From Pseudomonadota bacterium (lineage in GTDB: Bacteria; Pseudomonadota; Gammaproteobacteria; Ga0077536), in NCBI GenBank assembly GCA_016719885.1, contig JADJYF010000026.1:561188-625187 (forward strand): a stretch of 64,000 nt of DNA, in the 5' to 3' direction. How positions within the stretch are numbered: the stretch's first letter is position 1; every line of letters starts with the position of its first letter. Below, in pieces: positions 9,879 to 18,122 of this stretch. The notes below the pieces were generated by a model. It did no database searches, was not told where the DNA came from, and saw nothing but the letters and a program-made list of their open reading frames with translations. Both the position numbers and the translations under genes were made by a program.

Positions 9879-9936
9879 GTCGGACTGAAGTCCGACCCAC
9901 AGGCAAGATGAATTGTGGGTCAGACTTCAGTCTGAC
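9879..9936. repeat. Inverted repeat, family A (copy R1)
   Basis: Two arms, a GTCGGACTGAAGTCCGACCC-type arm at 9879-9901 and a GTGGGTCAGACTTCAGTC-type arm at 9914-9936, face each other across 12 bases; each arm is itself a small palindrome. The copy sits between the convergent transglutaminase and CoxG-like genes. The right arm forms the last codons and stop of the CoxG-like gene. Similar arms occur at 30881, 35118, 52216, 53358 and 59737. Confidence 0.85.
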
Positions 9937-10393
9937 GCCGACCGCCCTGAGCCCGCTTCTCGAACGTCGCCGCGAAGGCGCCGAAGAACTTCTCGGTCAT
10001 GCGCCGCGTGGCGCCGTTCAACCAACGTGTACCAATCTTCGCGATGCGCCCGCCGGCCGACAGGCGCGCCGCGTAGCGCAGGCGCGTGCCGCTTTCAATT
10101 GCCAGCAGCCTGACGTCCGCCACGCCTTCCCCAAAGCCCGACAGTCCGCCCTGGCTACGGCCGGTCAAGGTATAGGAATCGGGCGCGCACACGTTCGACA
10201 ACAGGATGTCGGTCATGAAGGTCGCCTTGATCGGACCGTAGCTCACGCGGATCTCGCATTCGAAATGCACCGAACTGATCCGCACCATGCGCTGGCAGCC
10301 GGGAATGCAGCGCACCAGCACTTGCGGGTCGTTGAGACCGTGCCACACCGCGGCCGGCGACGCCGGCAGCAGGTATTCGCCTTCGACGTCCAT
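9920..10393 (-). CDS. CoxG-like SRPBCC family protein
   Basis: A 157-residue START/SRPBCC-fold protein related to CoxG (carbon monoxide dehydrogenase subunit G). Seen features are the start MDVEGEYLLPASPAAVWHGL, the LVRCIPGCQRM segment and the glycine-rich LSGFGEG region. CoxG proteins help assemble or anchor molybdenum hydroxylases, but no such enzyme is in this window, so here it may bind a hydrophobic substrate. The ATG at 10393 lies 7 bases after the thiolase stop; the 191-residue frame starting at 10495 would overlap the thiolase. The last six residues (RRQTEV region) and the stop come from repeat R1, so the C-terminus has probably been altered by the repeat. Confidence 0.8.
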   Translation of the reverse strand: MDVEGEYLLPASPAAVWHGLNDPQVLVRCIPGCQRMVRISSVHFECEIRVSYGPIKATFMTDILLSNVCAPDSYTLTGRSQGGLSGFGEGVADVRLLAIESGTRLRYAARLSAGGRIAKIGTRWLNGATRRMTEKFFGAFAATFEKRAQGGRRQTEV

Positions 10394-10400
10394 GGCCGCG

Positions 10401-11606
10401 TCAATGCACGCGCAACACCACCGCCATCGCGGTGTCGCCGGCCGCGCAGCCATGGAACAGGCCGTAGCCGCCGCCGCGCAGCACCAGCTCTTCAATCAGT
10501 TCGATGATCGCGCGCATGCCGGTCGGCGCCTGCGGATGGCCCCAGATCAGCGAGCAGCCGTAGTTGTTCATGGTCTCGAGCGGGGCGCCGGTCTCGCGCG
10601 CGAAGATGATGTCGTTGACCGCGAACGGGTTGTGCGACTTGATGGCGGCGAGATCGCTCATGGCGAGGCCGGCGGCGGCGAGTGCGCGTTGCGCGGCGCC
10701 TATCGGCGCGGCGGGCATGAACGCCAGCTCGGTGCGGGCCTGGCCGCTGGCGACGAGTTCGATGCGTATCGACGGATCGCGTGCCACTTCGCGCGCACGC
10801 TCGGCGGTGGTCACCACCATGCCGGCATTGCCGTCGGCGGGATGGGTCTGGGCGCCGTAGCTGACGGTGCCGTCTTTCAGCACCGGCGCGAGCTTCGCCA
10901 GGCCTTCGGCGCTGGTTTCGTGCACGCCTTCATCGCCCGTCAAGGTCGCCACCACGCGCTTGCCGAATCTGTCGGGCACCGCCAGCGGCGTCACCATGTA
11001 GCGGCTCTGGAAAGTCCGGCCCTCGGTATCGGGCGCGGTCGCCGCGCGATACTGCTGGTAGCGGCGCAGCACCAGCGCATGCTGCTCCTCGCGGCTCACC
11101 TGCCACTTGCGCGCGCAGTTCTCGGCGGTGGCCAGCATGTTGCAGCCGGCCAGCGGATCCTTGTCGAAATTGCCGAGCACCCAGTCCTCGCTGTCGCCGC
11201 TGCCGCCCGGCCCGAGGGGATCGGGATAATAAAGATGTGGGCCATTGGACACGCGGTCGGCGGCGATGGTCAGGGCGCAGCCCGCCGCGCCGCTGGCCAC
11301 TTCCTGTGCTGCCTGCACCAGCACCCGCGCACTGGTGGCGCAGGCCTGCATGATGGTCGGGCCGCCGATGTGGGCGGCGCCCATTTCACCGGTCAGCCAC
11401 GGCAGGCCATAGAAGGAATTGCGCTGCGGGACCGTCATGCCCAGCACCCCGTAGTCGAAGACCCGCGCGTCGATGTTGCGCGCGGCCAGCGCCTCGCGCG
11501 CCACCCGGGCGGCGAAACGCAGGCTGTGCAGATGGGCGAGACTGCCCTGCCAGCGGGCGAAAGGGGTGCACCAGTAGGCGCCATGGGGGATCGCGATCAC
11601 GGACAT
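10401..11606 (-). CDS. Thiolase family protein (acetyl-CoA acetyltransferase / lipid-transfer type)
   Basis: A 401-residue thiolase-fold protein. It has the nucleophilic Cys in TIMQACATSARVL, the His in KSHNPFAVND, the NYGCSLIWGHPQAPTGMR segment and the second Cys in GLFHGCAAGDTAMA, so all catalytic elements of a degradative or SCP2-type thiolase are present. It likely cleaves a beta-ketoacyl-CoA; the substrate is unknown. ATG 11606 (MSVIAIPHG) is preferred over a GTG four codons upstream. It is followed 7 bases later by the CoxG-like gene, probably in one transcript, and preceded by a thioesterase gene, which suggests an acyl-CoA pathway. Confidence 0.85.
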   Translation of the reverse strand: MSVIAIPHGAYWCTPFARWQGSLAHLHSLRFAARVAREALAARNIDARVFDYGVLGMTVPQRNSFYGLPWLTGEMGAAHIGGPTIMQACATSARVLVQAAQEVASGAAGCALTIAADRVSNGPHLYYPDPLGPGGSGDSEDWVLGNFDKDPLAGCNMLATAENCARKWQVSREEQHALVLRRYQQYRAATAPDTEGRTFQSRYMVTPLAVPDRFGKRVVATLTGDEGVHETSAEGLAKLAPVLKDGTVSYGAQTHPADGNAGMVVTTAERAREVARDPSIRIELVASGQARTELAFMPAAPIGAAQRALAAAGLAMSDLAAIKSHNPFAVNDIIFARETGAPLETMNNYGCSLIWGHPQAPTGMRAIIELIEELVLRGGGYGLFHGCAAGDTAMAVVLRVH

Positions 11607-11670
11607 CGGGTCATGCACTCAAGCGGGAGTCGACCCGCGTGACTATATCAGGGGGCCGGCGCGCCGCGGT

Positions 11671-12138
11671 TCACCAGCCCAGGCGTGCCGCGAGGGTCGG
11701 CGCCAAGGGCGTCGAAGGCGGCGACGGGCCTTCGAGCAGGGCGCGCAATGCGTCCGTGATGGGCGCCGCGGTCAGGCTGTTGTCGTCATTGATATGGGCG
11801 TAGACGCGGGTCGCGCTGCCGACATAGACCGGTGCGCCATCGCCCGCCGCCACGCATTCGCTGCCCCACTTCAACGAACTGCGGCCGATGTGTTCGACCC
11901 ACACCCGGCACAACACCGGCTCACCATAGCGAATCGGGCCGGTGAAGCGGAACGCCACCTCGCCCATCACGAAGGTGGTGCGATCGCGCGCGATCATGTC
12001 ATCGATGGGATGGCCGAGCGCGCGCCACAGGGCATGCTCGCAGTCGTTGAACCAGGCCAGCATGTGCGGGTAGTAGACCAGGCCGAAAGGGTCGCACTCG
12101 CCCCAGGTCACCACGTGTTCGCGCCAGTAGTTGAGCAT
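11671..12138 (-). CDS. Acyl-CoA thioesterase, 4-hydroxybenzoyl-CoA thioesterase-like (hotdog fold)
   Basis: A 155-residue single hotdog-domain enzyme that would hydrolyse an acyl- or aryl-CoA ester. The N-terminal WGECDPFGLVYYPHMLAWF contains the Asp of the Asp-Pro-x-Gly-hydrophobic-Tyr motif that marks the 4HBT active site, followed by the long central helix. The length matches the family. It lies upstream of the thiolase in the same direction (64-base gap), in keeping with CoA-ester metabolism. The specific substrate cannot be read from the sequence. Confidence 0.85.
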   Translation of the reverse strand: MLNYWREHVVTWGECDPFGLVYYPHMLAWFNDCEHALWRALGHPIDDMIARDRTTFVMGEVAFRFTGPIRYGEPVLCRVWVEHIGRSSLKWGSECVAAGDGAPVYVGSATRVYAHINDDNSLTAAPITDALRALLEGPSPPSTPLAPTLAARLGW

Positions 12139-12168
12139 CCCGTGCCCGCGCTCCGCCCCGCGCGGGGC

Positions 12169-12447
12169 TTATTCCAGCCCCAGGGAAAACACGTTCTCGA
12201 GGTCGTGCCGCGAGTAGGTCTTGAACGCGATCATGGTCTCGGTGCGCTCGATGCCGTCGACCTTGACCATGCGCTCGGTGACCATGTCGGCGATGTCCTC
12301 GTTCTGTTTGACGCGCACCAGCGCGACGACGTCGTAGCTGCCGCCCACCGAGTAGACCTCGGAGATCTCCGGGAACGCCGCCAACGCCTCGGCGACGTCC
12401 TTGGTCCGTCCGTGACGAGTCTGGATAAGTACGATCGCCGTCACCAT
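12169..12447 (-). CDS. Stand-alone Lrp/AsnC ligand-binding domain protein
   Basis: A 92-residue protein made only of the Lrp/AsnC effector-binding (RAM) domain: MVTAIVLIQTRHGRTKDVAEAL at the start, then YSVGGSYDVVALVRV, and a C-terminal strand with TETMIAFKTYS. It lacks the helix-turn-helix, so it cannot bind DNA by itself. Such proteins may bind amino acids or pair with full-length Lrp proteins. The start at 12447 gives the exact domain; the longer frame to 12636 is spurious. It lies just upstream of the thioesterase gene, same strand. Confidence 0.85.
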   Translation of the reverse strand: MVTAIVLIQTRHGRTKDVAEALAAFPEISEVYSVGGSYDVVALVRVKQNEDIADMVTERMVKVDGIERTETMIAFKTYSRHDLENVFSLGLE

Positions 12448-12874
12448 GCCGCCGTGCCCCGCTGCCAAGAATGGAATGGCACCATCGTACTGGAAATCGC
12501 GACCTGCTCCGACTGCGCCGAGGCCTGCGCGAACAGGATCATGGCGGCCGTGCCAGGTCCGGCCACGGGCATCGCCAGCCGCGGCACCCTGCTCTGCGGC
12601 AGCGCACCATGGCAGGCCCGGGTCACCGCTCTCCACGACCCTCGCCGCGCGCCGGAAAAATAATTTGAACCGCGCGCGACAGCCCCGGCACTTACCGGAC
12701 GTTAGGACCGTGGTCCAAACCCTTCAAAGGTATTGGACGATACCGCCCGCTGCGTTACCTTATGCGGCTAGCGATACGTTCTCGCATCGTTGAAGGGGTG
12801 CTACATCAGCTACGGGGCAAGGTCTCTAGGTCTGACTAGTACTACCGATTCCATTCGGAAAGGCAGGGGAAACA
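12448..12874 (+). promoter_or_regulatory. 427-base intergenic region with a possible sigma-70 promoter for the DUF1329 gene
   Basis: No credible gene lies here; short frames are low quality and lack ribosome sites. Local A+T content rises towards the downstream gene. A weak sigma-70-like pair, TTGGAC at 12733-12738 and TACCTT at 12756-12761 with a 17-base spacer, points at the DUF1329 gene, leaving a leader of about 105 bases. A purine-rich ribosome site (GGCAGGGGA) precedes the ATG at 12875. The promoter is a guess from consensus only. Confidence 0.35.
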
Positions 12875-14311
12875 ATGCATATCAAGAAATACGATTTCGA
12901 ATACAGCCGTCGCGCATTCATGGAGAAGACGGCCAAGGGTGCCGGCAGCGCCGGTATCCTGAGCGCGCTGTGGCCATTGATGGCCCAGTCCGGTGACAGC
13001 TTCAAGGCTTACCCGGAAGAACTGACCAACATCGAGGCCTACACCAAGGGCAAGATCAAGGTCGGTGACACCATCAGCAAGGACAACGTCGAACTGGTCC
13101 AGGATCTCATCGATCCGATGCTGTTCCAGGAAGTCAGCCAGGACGGCCGTACCTTCACCATCTTCGGCACCCAGACCGCGACCGAAGCACAGTTTCCGCC
13201 CTACTACCTCGATGCGACCCTCAAGAACTGGGGCCAGGCGCAGTTCGGCTCCGACGGCAACGTGTACACCAAGGACGGCAAGCCGTGGATCGGCGGCCAT
13301 CCCTTCCCGGATGCGCAGACCGGCCAGGAATGTATCGCCAACGTGACCCTCTCCTGGGGCCGTCATGACCAGGACATCTTCGCCATTCCGACCTACGCGT
13401 TGGACTCCGAAGGCGACGTGCAGTACGAATACCACTTCGTGTGGGCCCAGCAGCAGACCCAGGGTCTGGTGAATCCGGCTTCCGCCGGCGGCGCCACCTT
13501 CCTGGCGGGCCACGAAGACATGATTCGTTTCCAGTCGGTGTGGTTCACCGCCCCGAACGACATCAAGGGTACCGCGTTCATGAACGAGTGGTACTACGAC
13601 CAGGCCAAGTTCCCGGAACTCTACGGCTACCTGCCGGCCTTCAAGCGCGTGCGTCGGTTCCCGACCAACCAGCGTTTCGAGCCGCTCGTCGCCGGTCTCA
13701 ACCTGTTCCTCTCCGACGCATGGGCCGCTGGCGACCCGATGCTGACCTGGGGCAACTGGAAGATCGTGCACCGCGGTCCGTTCCTGGGCGCAATGCACTA
13801 CCAGTGGCGTCCGAACCTCGACAACTGGACCCATCCGACCGTCGGCGGTCCGAAGGGCACCACCTACTACAACGTCGGCAAGTCGCTCATCCCGGAAGTC
13901 ATCGTGCTCGAAGGCGAGCCCACCGGCTTCCCGCGCGCACCGCTGCAGAAGCGCCGCATCTATCTCGATGCGCGTAACCTCGAGTACCCGCAGGCCATTT
14001 CCTATGACCGCCGTGGTGAGATCTGGAAGTCCTTCGAACCGGGCTTCTCGATGTACAACACCAACATGTACAAGGAAGGCAACACCGGCGTGCCGGATTG
14101 CGGCGATCACGTGGTGAAGGCTGGCGACGGCCGTACCGAGTGGAGCTGGAACTGGGTTATCTCGAACGATATCCAGTCCAAGCGTGTCACCCGCTTCTGC
14201 CAGTCCGAGCATTGCCAGGGCGGCTGGAAGTCGGGCTACGATCAGATTGAACCGAACAAGTTCATCTCTGATTACATCACGCAGTCCGCGATGCGCCGTC
14301 TGGGTACCTAG
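12875..14311 (+). CDS. Tat-exported DUF1329 domain protein
   Basis: A 478-residue exported protein of the DUF1329 family, which is linked to lipid or hydrophobic-compound metabolism in many proteobacteria; function unknown. The N-terminus has a twin-arginine signal (SRRAFMEKTAKG, then a hydrophobic stretch to about residue 38), so it should be folded before export. The rest is rich in Trp, Tyr and Asn, as expected for the beta-rich fold. Codon use favours CGT, GGT and AAC more than its neighbours, a sign of high expression. It has its own upstream region and a strong terminator directly downstream, so it is monocistronic. Confidence 0.85.
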   Translation: MHIKKYDFEYSRRAFMEKTAKGAGSAGILSALWPLMAQSGDSFKAYPEELTNIEAYTKGKIKVGDTISKDNVELVQDLIDPMLFQEVSQDGRTFTIFGTQTATEAQFPPYYLDATLKNWGQAQFGSDGNVYTKDGKPWIGGHPFPDAQTGQECIANVTLSWGRHDQDIFAIPTYALDSEGDVQYEYHFVWAQQQTQGLVNPASAGGATFLAGHEDMIRFQSVWFTAPNDIKGTAFMNEWYYDQAKFPELYGYLPAFKRVRRFPTNQRFEPLVAGLNLFLSDAWAAGDPMLTWGNWKIVHRGPFLGAMHYQWRPNLDNWTHPTVGGPKGTTYYNVGKSLIPEVIVLEGEPTGFPRAPLQKRRIYLDARNLEYPQAISYDRRGEIWKSFEPGFSMYNTNMYKEGNTGVPDCGDHVVKAGDGRTEWSWNWVISNDIQSKRVTRFCQSEHCQGGWKSGYDQIEPNKFISDYITQSAMRRLGT

Positions 14312-14340
14312 TACCCGACAGCACACCAGTGCACCAAAGG

Positions 14341-14375
14341 CCGCGGGATGGGCAACCACCCCGCGGTTTTTTTTT
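14341..14375 (+). terminator. Rho-independent terminator of the DUF1329 gene
   Basis: The stem CCGCGGG (14341-14347) pairs with CCCGCGG (14360-14366) across a 12-base loop, followed at once by nine T residues (14367-14375). It lies 30 bases after the stop. This is a textbook intrinsic terminator and isolates the DUF1329 transcript from the halogenase gene. Confidence 0.9.
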
Positions 14376-14471
14376 GCCTTACTTGGCTCCCATCAAGCCA
14401 TGGGCGCGAAGGCGAACCATACTGCGGCAAAGCCGGTACCAACCCTTGCCAAGAGTCCACGAGGTAGAGTG

Positions 14472-16019
14472 ATGACGAACCAAGACAGCACCGTACACCC
14501 CATGCAGGGGCGCAATATCCTCATCGTCGGCGGCGGCACCGCCGGCTGGATGACCGCCGCCCTGCTCGCCCACGGCTGGGCCAAGCACGGCTTCAATGTC
14601 ACGCTGCTCGAATCGGACAGCATCGGCATCATCGGCGTCGGCGAAGGCTCGACGCCCAAGATGCGGCGTTTCTTCGACCGCCTCGGCATCTCCGAAGCGG
14701 AATGGATGCCGCAATGCAATGCCACCTACAAGTGCGGCATCCGCTTCCCGGGCTGGTCGACCGTGCCCGGTTACTCGACCTACTACCATCCGTTCTTTTC
14801 GCAGAGCGACGACGGCCCGATCCGTGCCTTCTACCAGAATGCCTCGCTGCGCAGTCGCAACGTCGACGTGCACGCCCATCCCGACGCGTTCTTCGTCTCC
14901 AATTTCCTGTCCGGCCATCGGCGCGCGCCGCTGCCCGACGCACGCAGCGGTTACACCTGCGACTACGCCTATCATTTCGACGCGTCCCTGATCGGCGACA
15001 TGCTCAAGCGCTATTCCGTCGCCCACGGCGTGCGGCACCTGGTCGGCACGGTCAATGAAGTGCGGGTCAAGGACAACGGCGACATTGCCGGCGTCAACAC
15101 GCCGGAGCACGGCGCGATAGACGCCGATTTCTTCGTCGACTGCACCGGCTTCGCCAATCTCCTCATCGGCAAGACCTTGGGCGTGCGGTTCAACTCCTAC
15201 AAGGACATCCTGTTCAACGACAGCGCGGTGGCGATGCCGACGCCGTTGGATGCCGACGGCACGATCCCCTCGGAAACGCTCTCCAAGGCGCTCAAATATG
15301 GCTGGGTATGGAAGATTCCGCTCACCAACCGCTATGGCAACGGCTATGTCTATTCGTCGGATTACATCGACAAGGACGCCGCCGAGCGCGAACTGCGCGA
15401 GAGCATAGGCATGCTCGATTCGCCGGTCGAGGCGCGTCATTTGAAGATGCGCGTCGGGCGCGTGGAGAAATCCTGGGTGCGCAACTGCCTGGCGGTCGGG
15501 CTCTCGCAGGGCTTCATCGAGCCCTTGGAAGCCACCGCCCTCATGATCGTGCAGGACACCGTCGAAACCTTCATGACCCGCTACGAGCAAGGCGGCTTCA
15601 GCGAGCGCTATCGCGCCGACTTCAACGACAAGGTCAACCTCATCTTCGACGGCGTGAAGAACTATGTTTTCACGCACTACAAGTTGAATTCGCGCAGCGA
15701 CACCGATTACTGGATCAACGCGCGCGAGAACACCAAGCCGAGCGCCGACCTGGAACGCATCTATTACACCTGGGATCACGGCGGCGACCTGCTGGCCGAG
15801 CTGCACTCGCAAGCCGCGCGCCAGGTCTACAGCCCGACCTCGTGGTACTGCATCCTGGCCGGCATGGGGCGCTTCCACGACAAGCCGAAGAAGCCGTCCA
15901 AGGACGTCCAGGTCTACCAGGCGGACCAGATGCGGAAATTCTGCGAAGGAATGCTCGGACACTTTCCCGATCACGGCCAGGCGCTGCGCGACATGGCCAA
16001 GGCAAGTGTGGCCGCGTGA
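14472..16019 (+). CDS. Flavin-dependent tryptophan halogenase family protein
   Basis: A 515-residue FAD-dependent enzyme of the PrnA family, which halogenates tryptophan or other electron-rich substrates with FADH2, oxygen and halide. It shows the nucleotide-binding GGGTAGW (near residue 18), the GVGEGSTP segment, a Lys at about 87 (NATYK) matching the catalytic Lys79 of PrnA, and the signature WxWxIP as GWVWKIP near residue 278, plus FIEPLEATAL. It probably needs a flavin reductase, which is not adjacent. The ATG at 14472 follows a purine-rich site (GAGGTAGAG); the frame opens further upstream but without support. The substrate is not predictable. Confidence 0.88.
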   Translation: MTNQDSTVHPMQGRNILIVGGGTAGWMTAALLAHGWAKHGFNVTLLESDSIGIIGVGEGSTPKMRRFFDRLGISEAEWMPQCNATYKCGIRFPGWSTVPGYSTYYHPFFSQSDDGPIRAFYQNASLRSRNVDVHAHPDAFFVSNFLSGHRRAPLPDARSGYTCDYAYHFDASLIGDMLKRYSVAHGVRHLVGTVNEVRVKDNGDIAGVNTPEHGAIDADFFVDCTGFANLLIGKTLGVRFNSYKDILFNDSAVAMPTPLDADGTIPSETLSKALKYGWVWKIPLTNRYGNGYVYSSDYIDKDAAERELRESIGMLDSPVEARHLKMRVGRVEKSWVRNCLAVGLSQGFIEPLEATALMIVQDTVETFMTRYEQGGFSERYRADFNDKVNLIFDGVKNYVFTHYKLNSRSDTDYWINARENTKPSADLERIYYTWDHGGDLLAELHSQAARQVYSPTSWYCILAGMGRFHDKPKKPSKDVQVYQADQMRKFCEGMLGHFPDHGQALRDMAKASVAA

Positions 16020-16029
16020 AGCGATGCGC

Positions 16030-16059
16030 TAATCGCCGCCCGCCTGCGGGCGGCGATTA
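16030..16059. terminator. Perfect 14-bp hairpin between convergent genes
   Basis: TAATCGCCGCCCGC at 16030-16043 is followed by CT and its exact complement at 16046-16059. It lies 10 bases after the halogenase stop and 8 bases before the stop of the convergent periplasmic protein gene. No T-run follows on either strand, so it may act as a transcript-stabilising or weak bidirectional terminator structure. Confidence 0.6.
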
Positions 16060-16067
16060 ACACGCTC

Positions 16068-16559
16068 TCAGTATTGGTCTTTGAACTCCGGCACCTTCTC
16101 GCCCGGAAACCATTTCTGCACGCCTTCGGCGTCGAACAATGTCTCCTGGGAATCGACCTTCCAGGTGTTGCCGTCCTTGACGGTCACGTAGACCTCGAAT
16201 TCCGTGGTGCCCTGGTTGTTGAACTTGTCGCGTGACTTCAGGATGTTCGGCACGTTGGCCTTGGCCCCGCACGTGGCATCGTCGTCCGTGCCCTGGGCCT
16301 TGCGGATGTCCATGGACAGGATGTTGACCTCGCCGCCCTCGTAGAAGAGCTTCTGTTGCGCGGCCCAGTCTTCGCGCGACTTGCCGTCGGTCATGTTGCT
16401 CGTCACGAAGTTGTAGGCGTCATTGAATTTGTGCGCCTGCATGGCGGTGATGTAATTCTCCAGCGCCTTGCGCGGACCGCTGTCATCGGCACAGTCGGCG
16501 GCCAGCACCGCGCCCGACGTCAACAGCCCGGCGACGAATATTCCCGCGTTGATTCTCAT
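16068..16559 (-). CDS. Periplasmic hypothetical protein
   Basis: A 163-residue secreted protein of unknown function. A Sec signal peptide (MRINAGIFVAGLLTSGAVLA, then AD) is followed by a small alpha+beta domain with two widely spaced Cys residues (ADCADDS and DATCGAK), which may form a disulfide. The helical start ALENYITAMQAHKFNDAYNF and the later strands recall NTF2-like DUF4878-type lipid-associated proteins, but this is only a resemblance. The start at 16559 is chosen because GGGGAG lies 8 bases upstream; two further starts precede it. It is 14 bases downstream of the P450 gene and likely co-transcribed with it. Confidence 0.7.
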   Translation of the reverse strand: MRINAGIFVAGLLTSGAVLAADCADDSGPRKALENYITAMQAHKFNDAYNFVTSNMTDGKSREDWAAQQKLFYEGGEVNILSMDIRKAQGTDDDATCGAKANVPNILKSRDKFNNQGTTEFEVYVTVKDGNTWKVDSQETLFDAEGVQKWFPGEKVPEFKDQY

Positions 16560-16573
16560 GCTCATCACTCCCC

Positions 16574-17998
16574 TTACGATGGTCGTTTGCGCAAGCGCAC
16601 TTCGAGATTCTTGGGCATCATGGTGAAAGCCAGCAGTTCCTCCACCGCGCGCCCACTGTCGGCCAGGCTCACATCGAAATTACGACACAAGGTGGCCAGC
16701 ACGGTGCGGATCTCGAGCAACGCGAGGTTGCGCCCCGGACAGAAACGCGGGCCGCTGCCGAAAGGCACGAAGGCGGTGGTGTCGTGCGGGCAGCCGCGTT
16801 CGGCTTCGCTTTTCAGCCAGCGATCGGGGTCGAATTCGGCGGCGTGACCGAAACGCGCATCGTCCACCGCGATGCGGCGCGTCAGCATCATGATGATGGT
16901 GCCCTTGGGAATGAGGTAACCATCCACCTCGATGTCTTCGAGCGGCTCCATGGCGTTCAAGGGCGCGACCGGCTTCAAGCGCATGGTCTCGTTGTAGAAG
17001 GCCTCGATGAATGGCAAGGCCGCGGTCTGTTCAAGCTCCTGCGGCGAGCGCGCCTCGCCCAGCACCGCGTCGACCTCGGCGCGGGCGCGGGCGAAATGTT
17101 CGGGATACTCGATGAAATAGTTGACCGCCCAGGCGATGGTGTTGGCGGTGGTGTCCTCGCCGGCCAGCAGCAGCGTGCAGACATTGCCGAAGATGTCGGC
17201 GTCGGAGAACTCGATGCCCTCCGCTTCCTTGGCGGCGATGATCGCCTCGAGGAAATTGCTCGGCGCCTGGTAGAGCGACGGGTCGGCGGCCATGCGCCGG
17301 CGCACATCGGCAATCATCTCGTTGACCTTGGCCTCGATGTCGACCAGCGCGCGATCAAGGTCGCGATCCTTGGGCAGCCGCAGGTAGCGCCAGTAGGGAA
17401 ACGGCGCGTTGACCCGCGAGTTCAGGATCGGGAACACCTTGTCGAGCTTCTGCTGGATGACCGGCCCGTCGGTTTCGATGGTGTTGACGTCGATGCCGAA
17501 CGCAAGCTGGGTGGTGACGTCGACCGTGAAGCGCATGAGGTCACGGCACAGGTCGATGCTCGTGCCCTCGTCCGCCGCGCGTTCCCAGCGCGCCAACAGA
17601 CGCTCGGTGGTGGTGCGCAGCTTGGGGAAAAACGGCTTTAAGTGGGCGGTGTTGAGCGCCATCGCCACCAGCTTGCGCTGGCGTCGCCAGTCGTCGCCCT
17701 CGGCGGAGAACAGGCCGTTGAAACGCAGCTCCGACACCGCGTTGGCGAGGCGCCGCGTGCGGCGGAACAGGTCCGGCCGTTCGCGAAACATGCGCTTGAT
17801 GGTTTCCGCGTCGCTGGTCACGACGATGGCACGCGGTCCCATGTGGAAGCGGTAGAGCTTGCCGTAGTCCGCCGCCCAGCCCTCGAGGATCTGGTGGAAG
17901 GCCTTCAGATCGATCTCGTGGATGCTGCCCAGCAGCGGCAGTCCTCGCGGTCCCGGCATGGCCGACACCGCACGCAGTTTCGCATTGACCGCCACCAT
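16574..17998 (-). CDS. Cytochrome P450
   Basis: A 474-residue soluble P450 mono-oxygenase. The I-helix motif LLAGEDTTANT, the K-helix ExxR (NETMRLKP), the PERF-like FDPDRW and the heme-binding loop FGSGPRFCPGRN (thiolate Cys about 420) are all intact. Similarity in layout is to CYP102/CYP4-like fatty-acid or terpene hydroxylases, without the reductase domain; redox partners are not adjacent. ATG 17998 is preferred because GGGAGG lies 9 bases upstream, over a TTG ten codons earlier. The small periplasmic protein follows in the same transcript. The substrate is unknown. Confidence 0.93.
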   Translation of the reverse strand: MVAVNAKLRAVSAMPGPRGLPLLGSIHEIDLKAFHQILEGWAADYGKLYRFHMGPRAIVVTSDAETIKRMFRERPDLFRRTRRLANAVSELRFNGLFSAEGDDWRRQRKLVAMALNTAHLKPFFPKLRTTTERLLARWERAADEGTSIDLCRDLMRFTVDVTTQLAFGIDVNTIETDGPVIQQKLDKVFPILNSRVNAPFPYWRYLRLPKDRDLDRALVDIEAKVNEMIADVRRRMAADPSLYQAPSNFLEAIIAAKEAEGIEFSDADIFGNVCTLLLAGEDTTANTIAWAVNYFIEYPEHFARARAEVDAVLGEARSPQELEQTAALPFIEAFYNETMRLKPVAPLNAMEPLEDIEVDGYLIPKGTIIMMLTRRIAVDDARFGHAAEFDPDRWLKSEAERGCPHDTTAFVPFGSGPRFCPGRNLALLEIRTVLATLCRNFDVSLADSGRAVEELLAFTMMPKNLEVRLRKRPS

Positions 17999-18122
17999 CG
18001 TGCCGAACCTCCCGAGTTCGCGGCGCAACCGGCGAAATGTCGGCCCGCCCTGGCGGCCAATGCTACGTCAATTCATGCATGGCGGGGCGGTTCGTGGTCG
18101 ACCAAGTCCGGCGATCATGGTC

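Noticed and set aside
12441..12626. Short minus-strand frame of 61 codons upstream of the Lrp-like gene
   Set aside because: No ribosome site, no family resemblance, and it overlaps the presumed control region.
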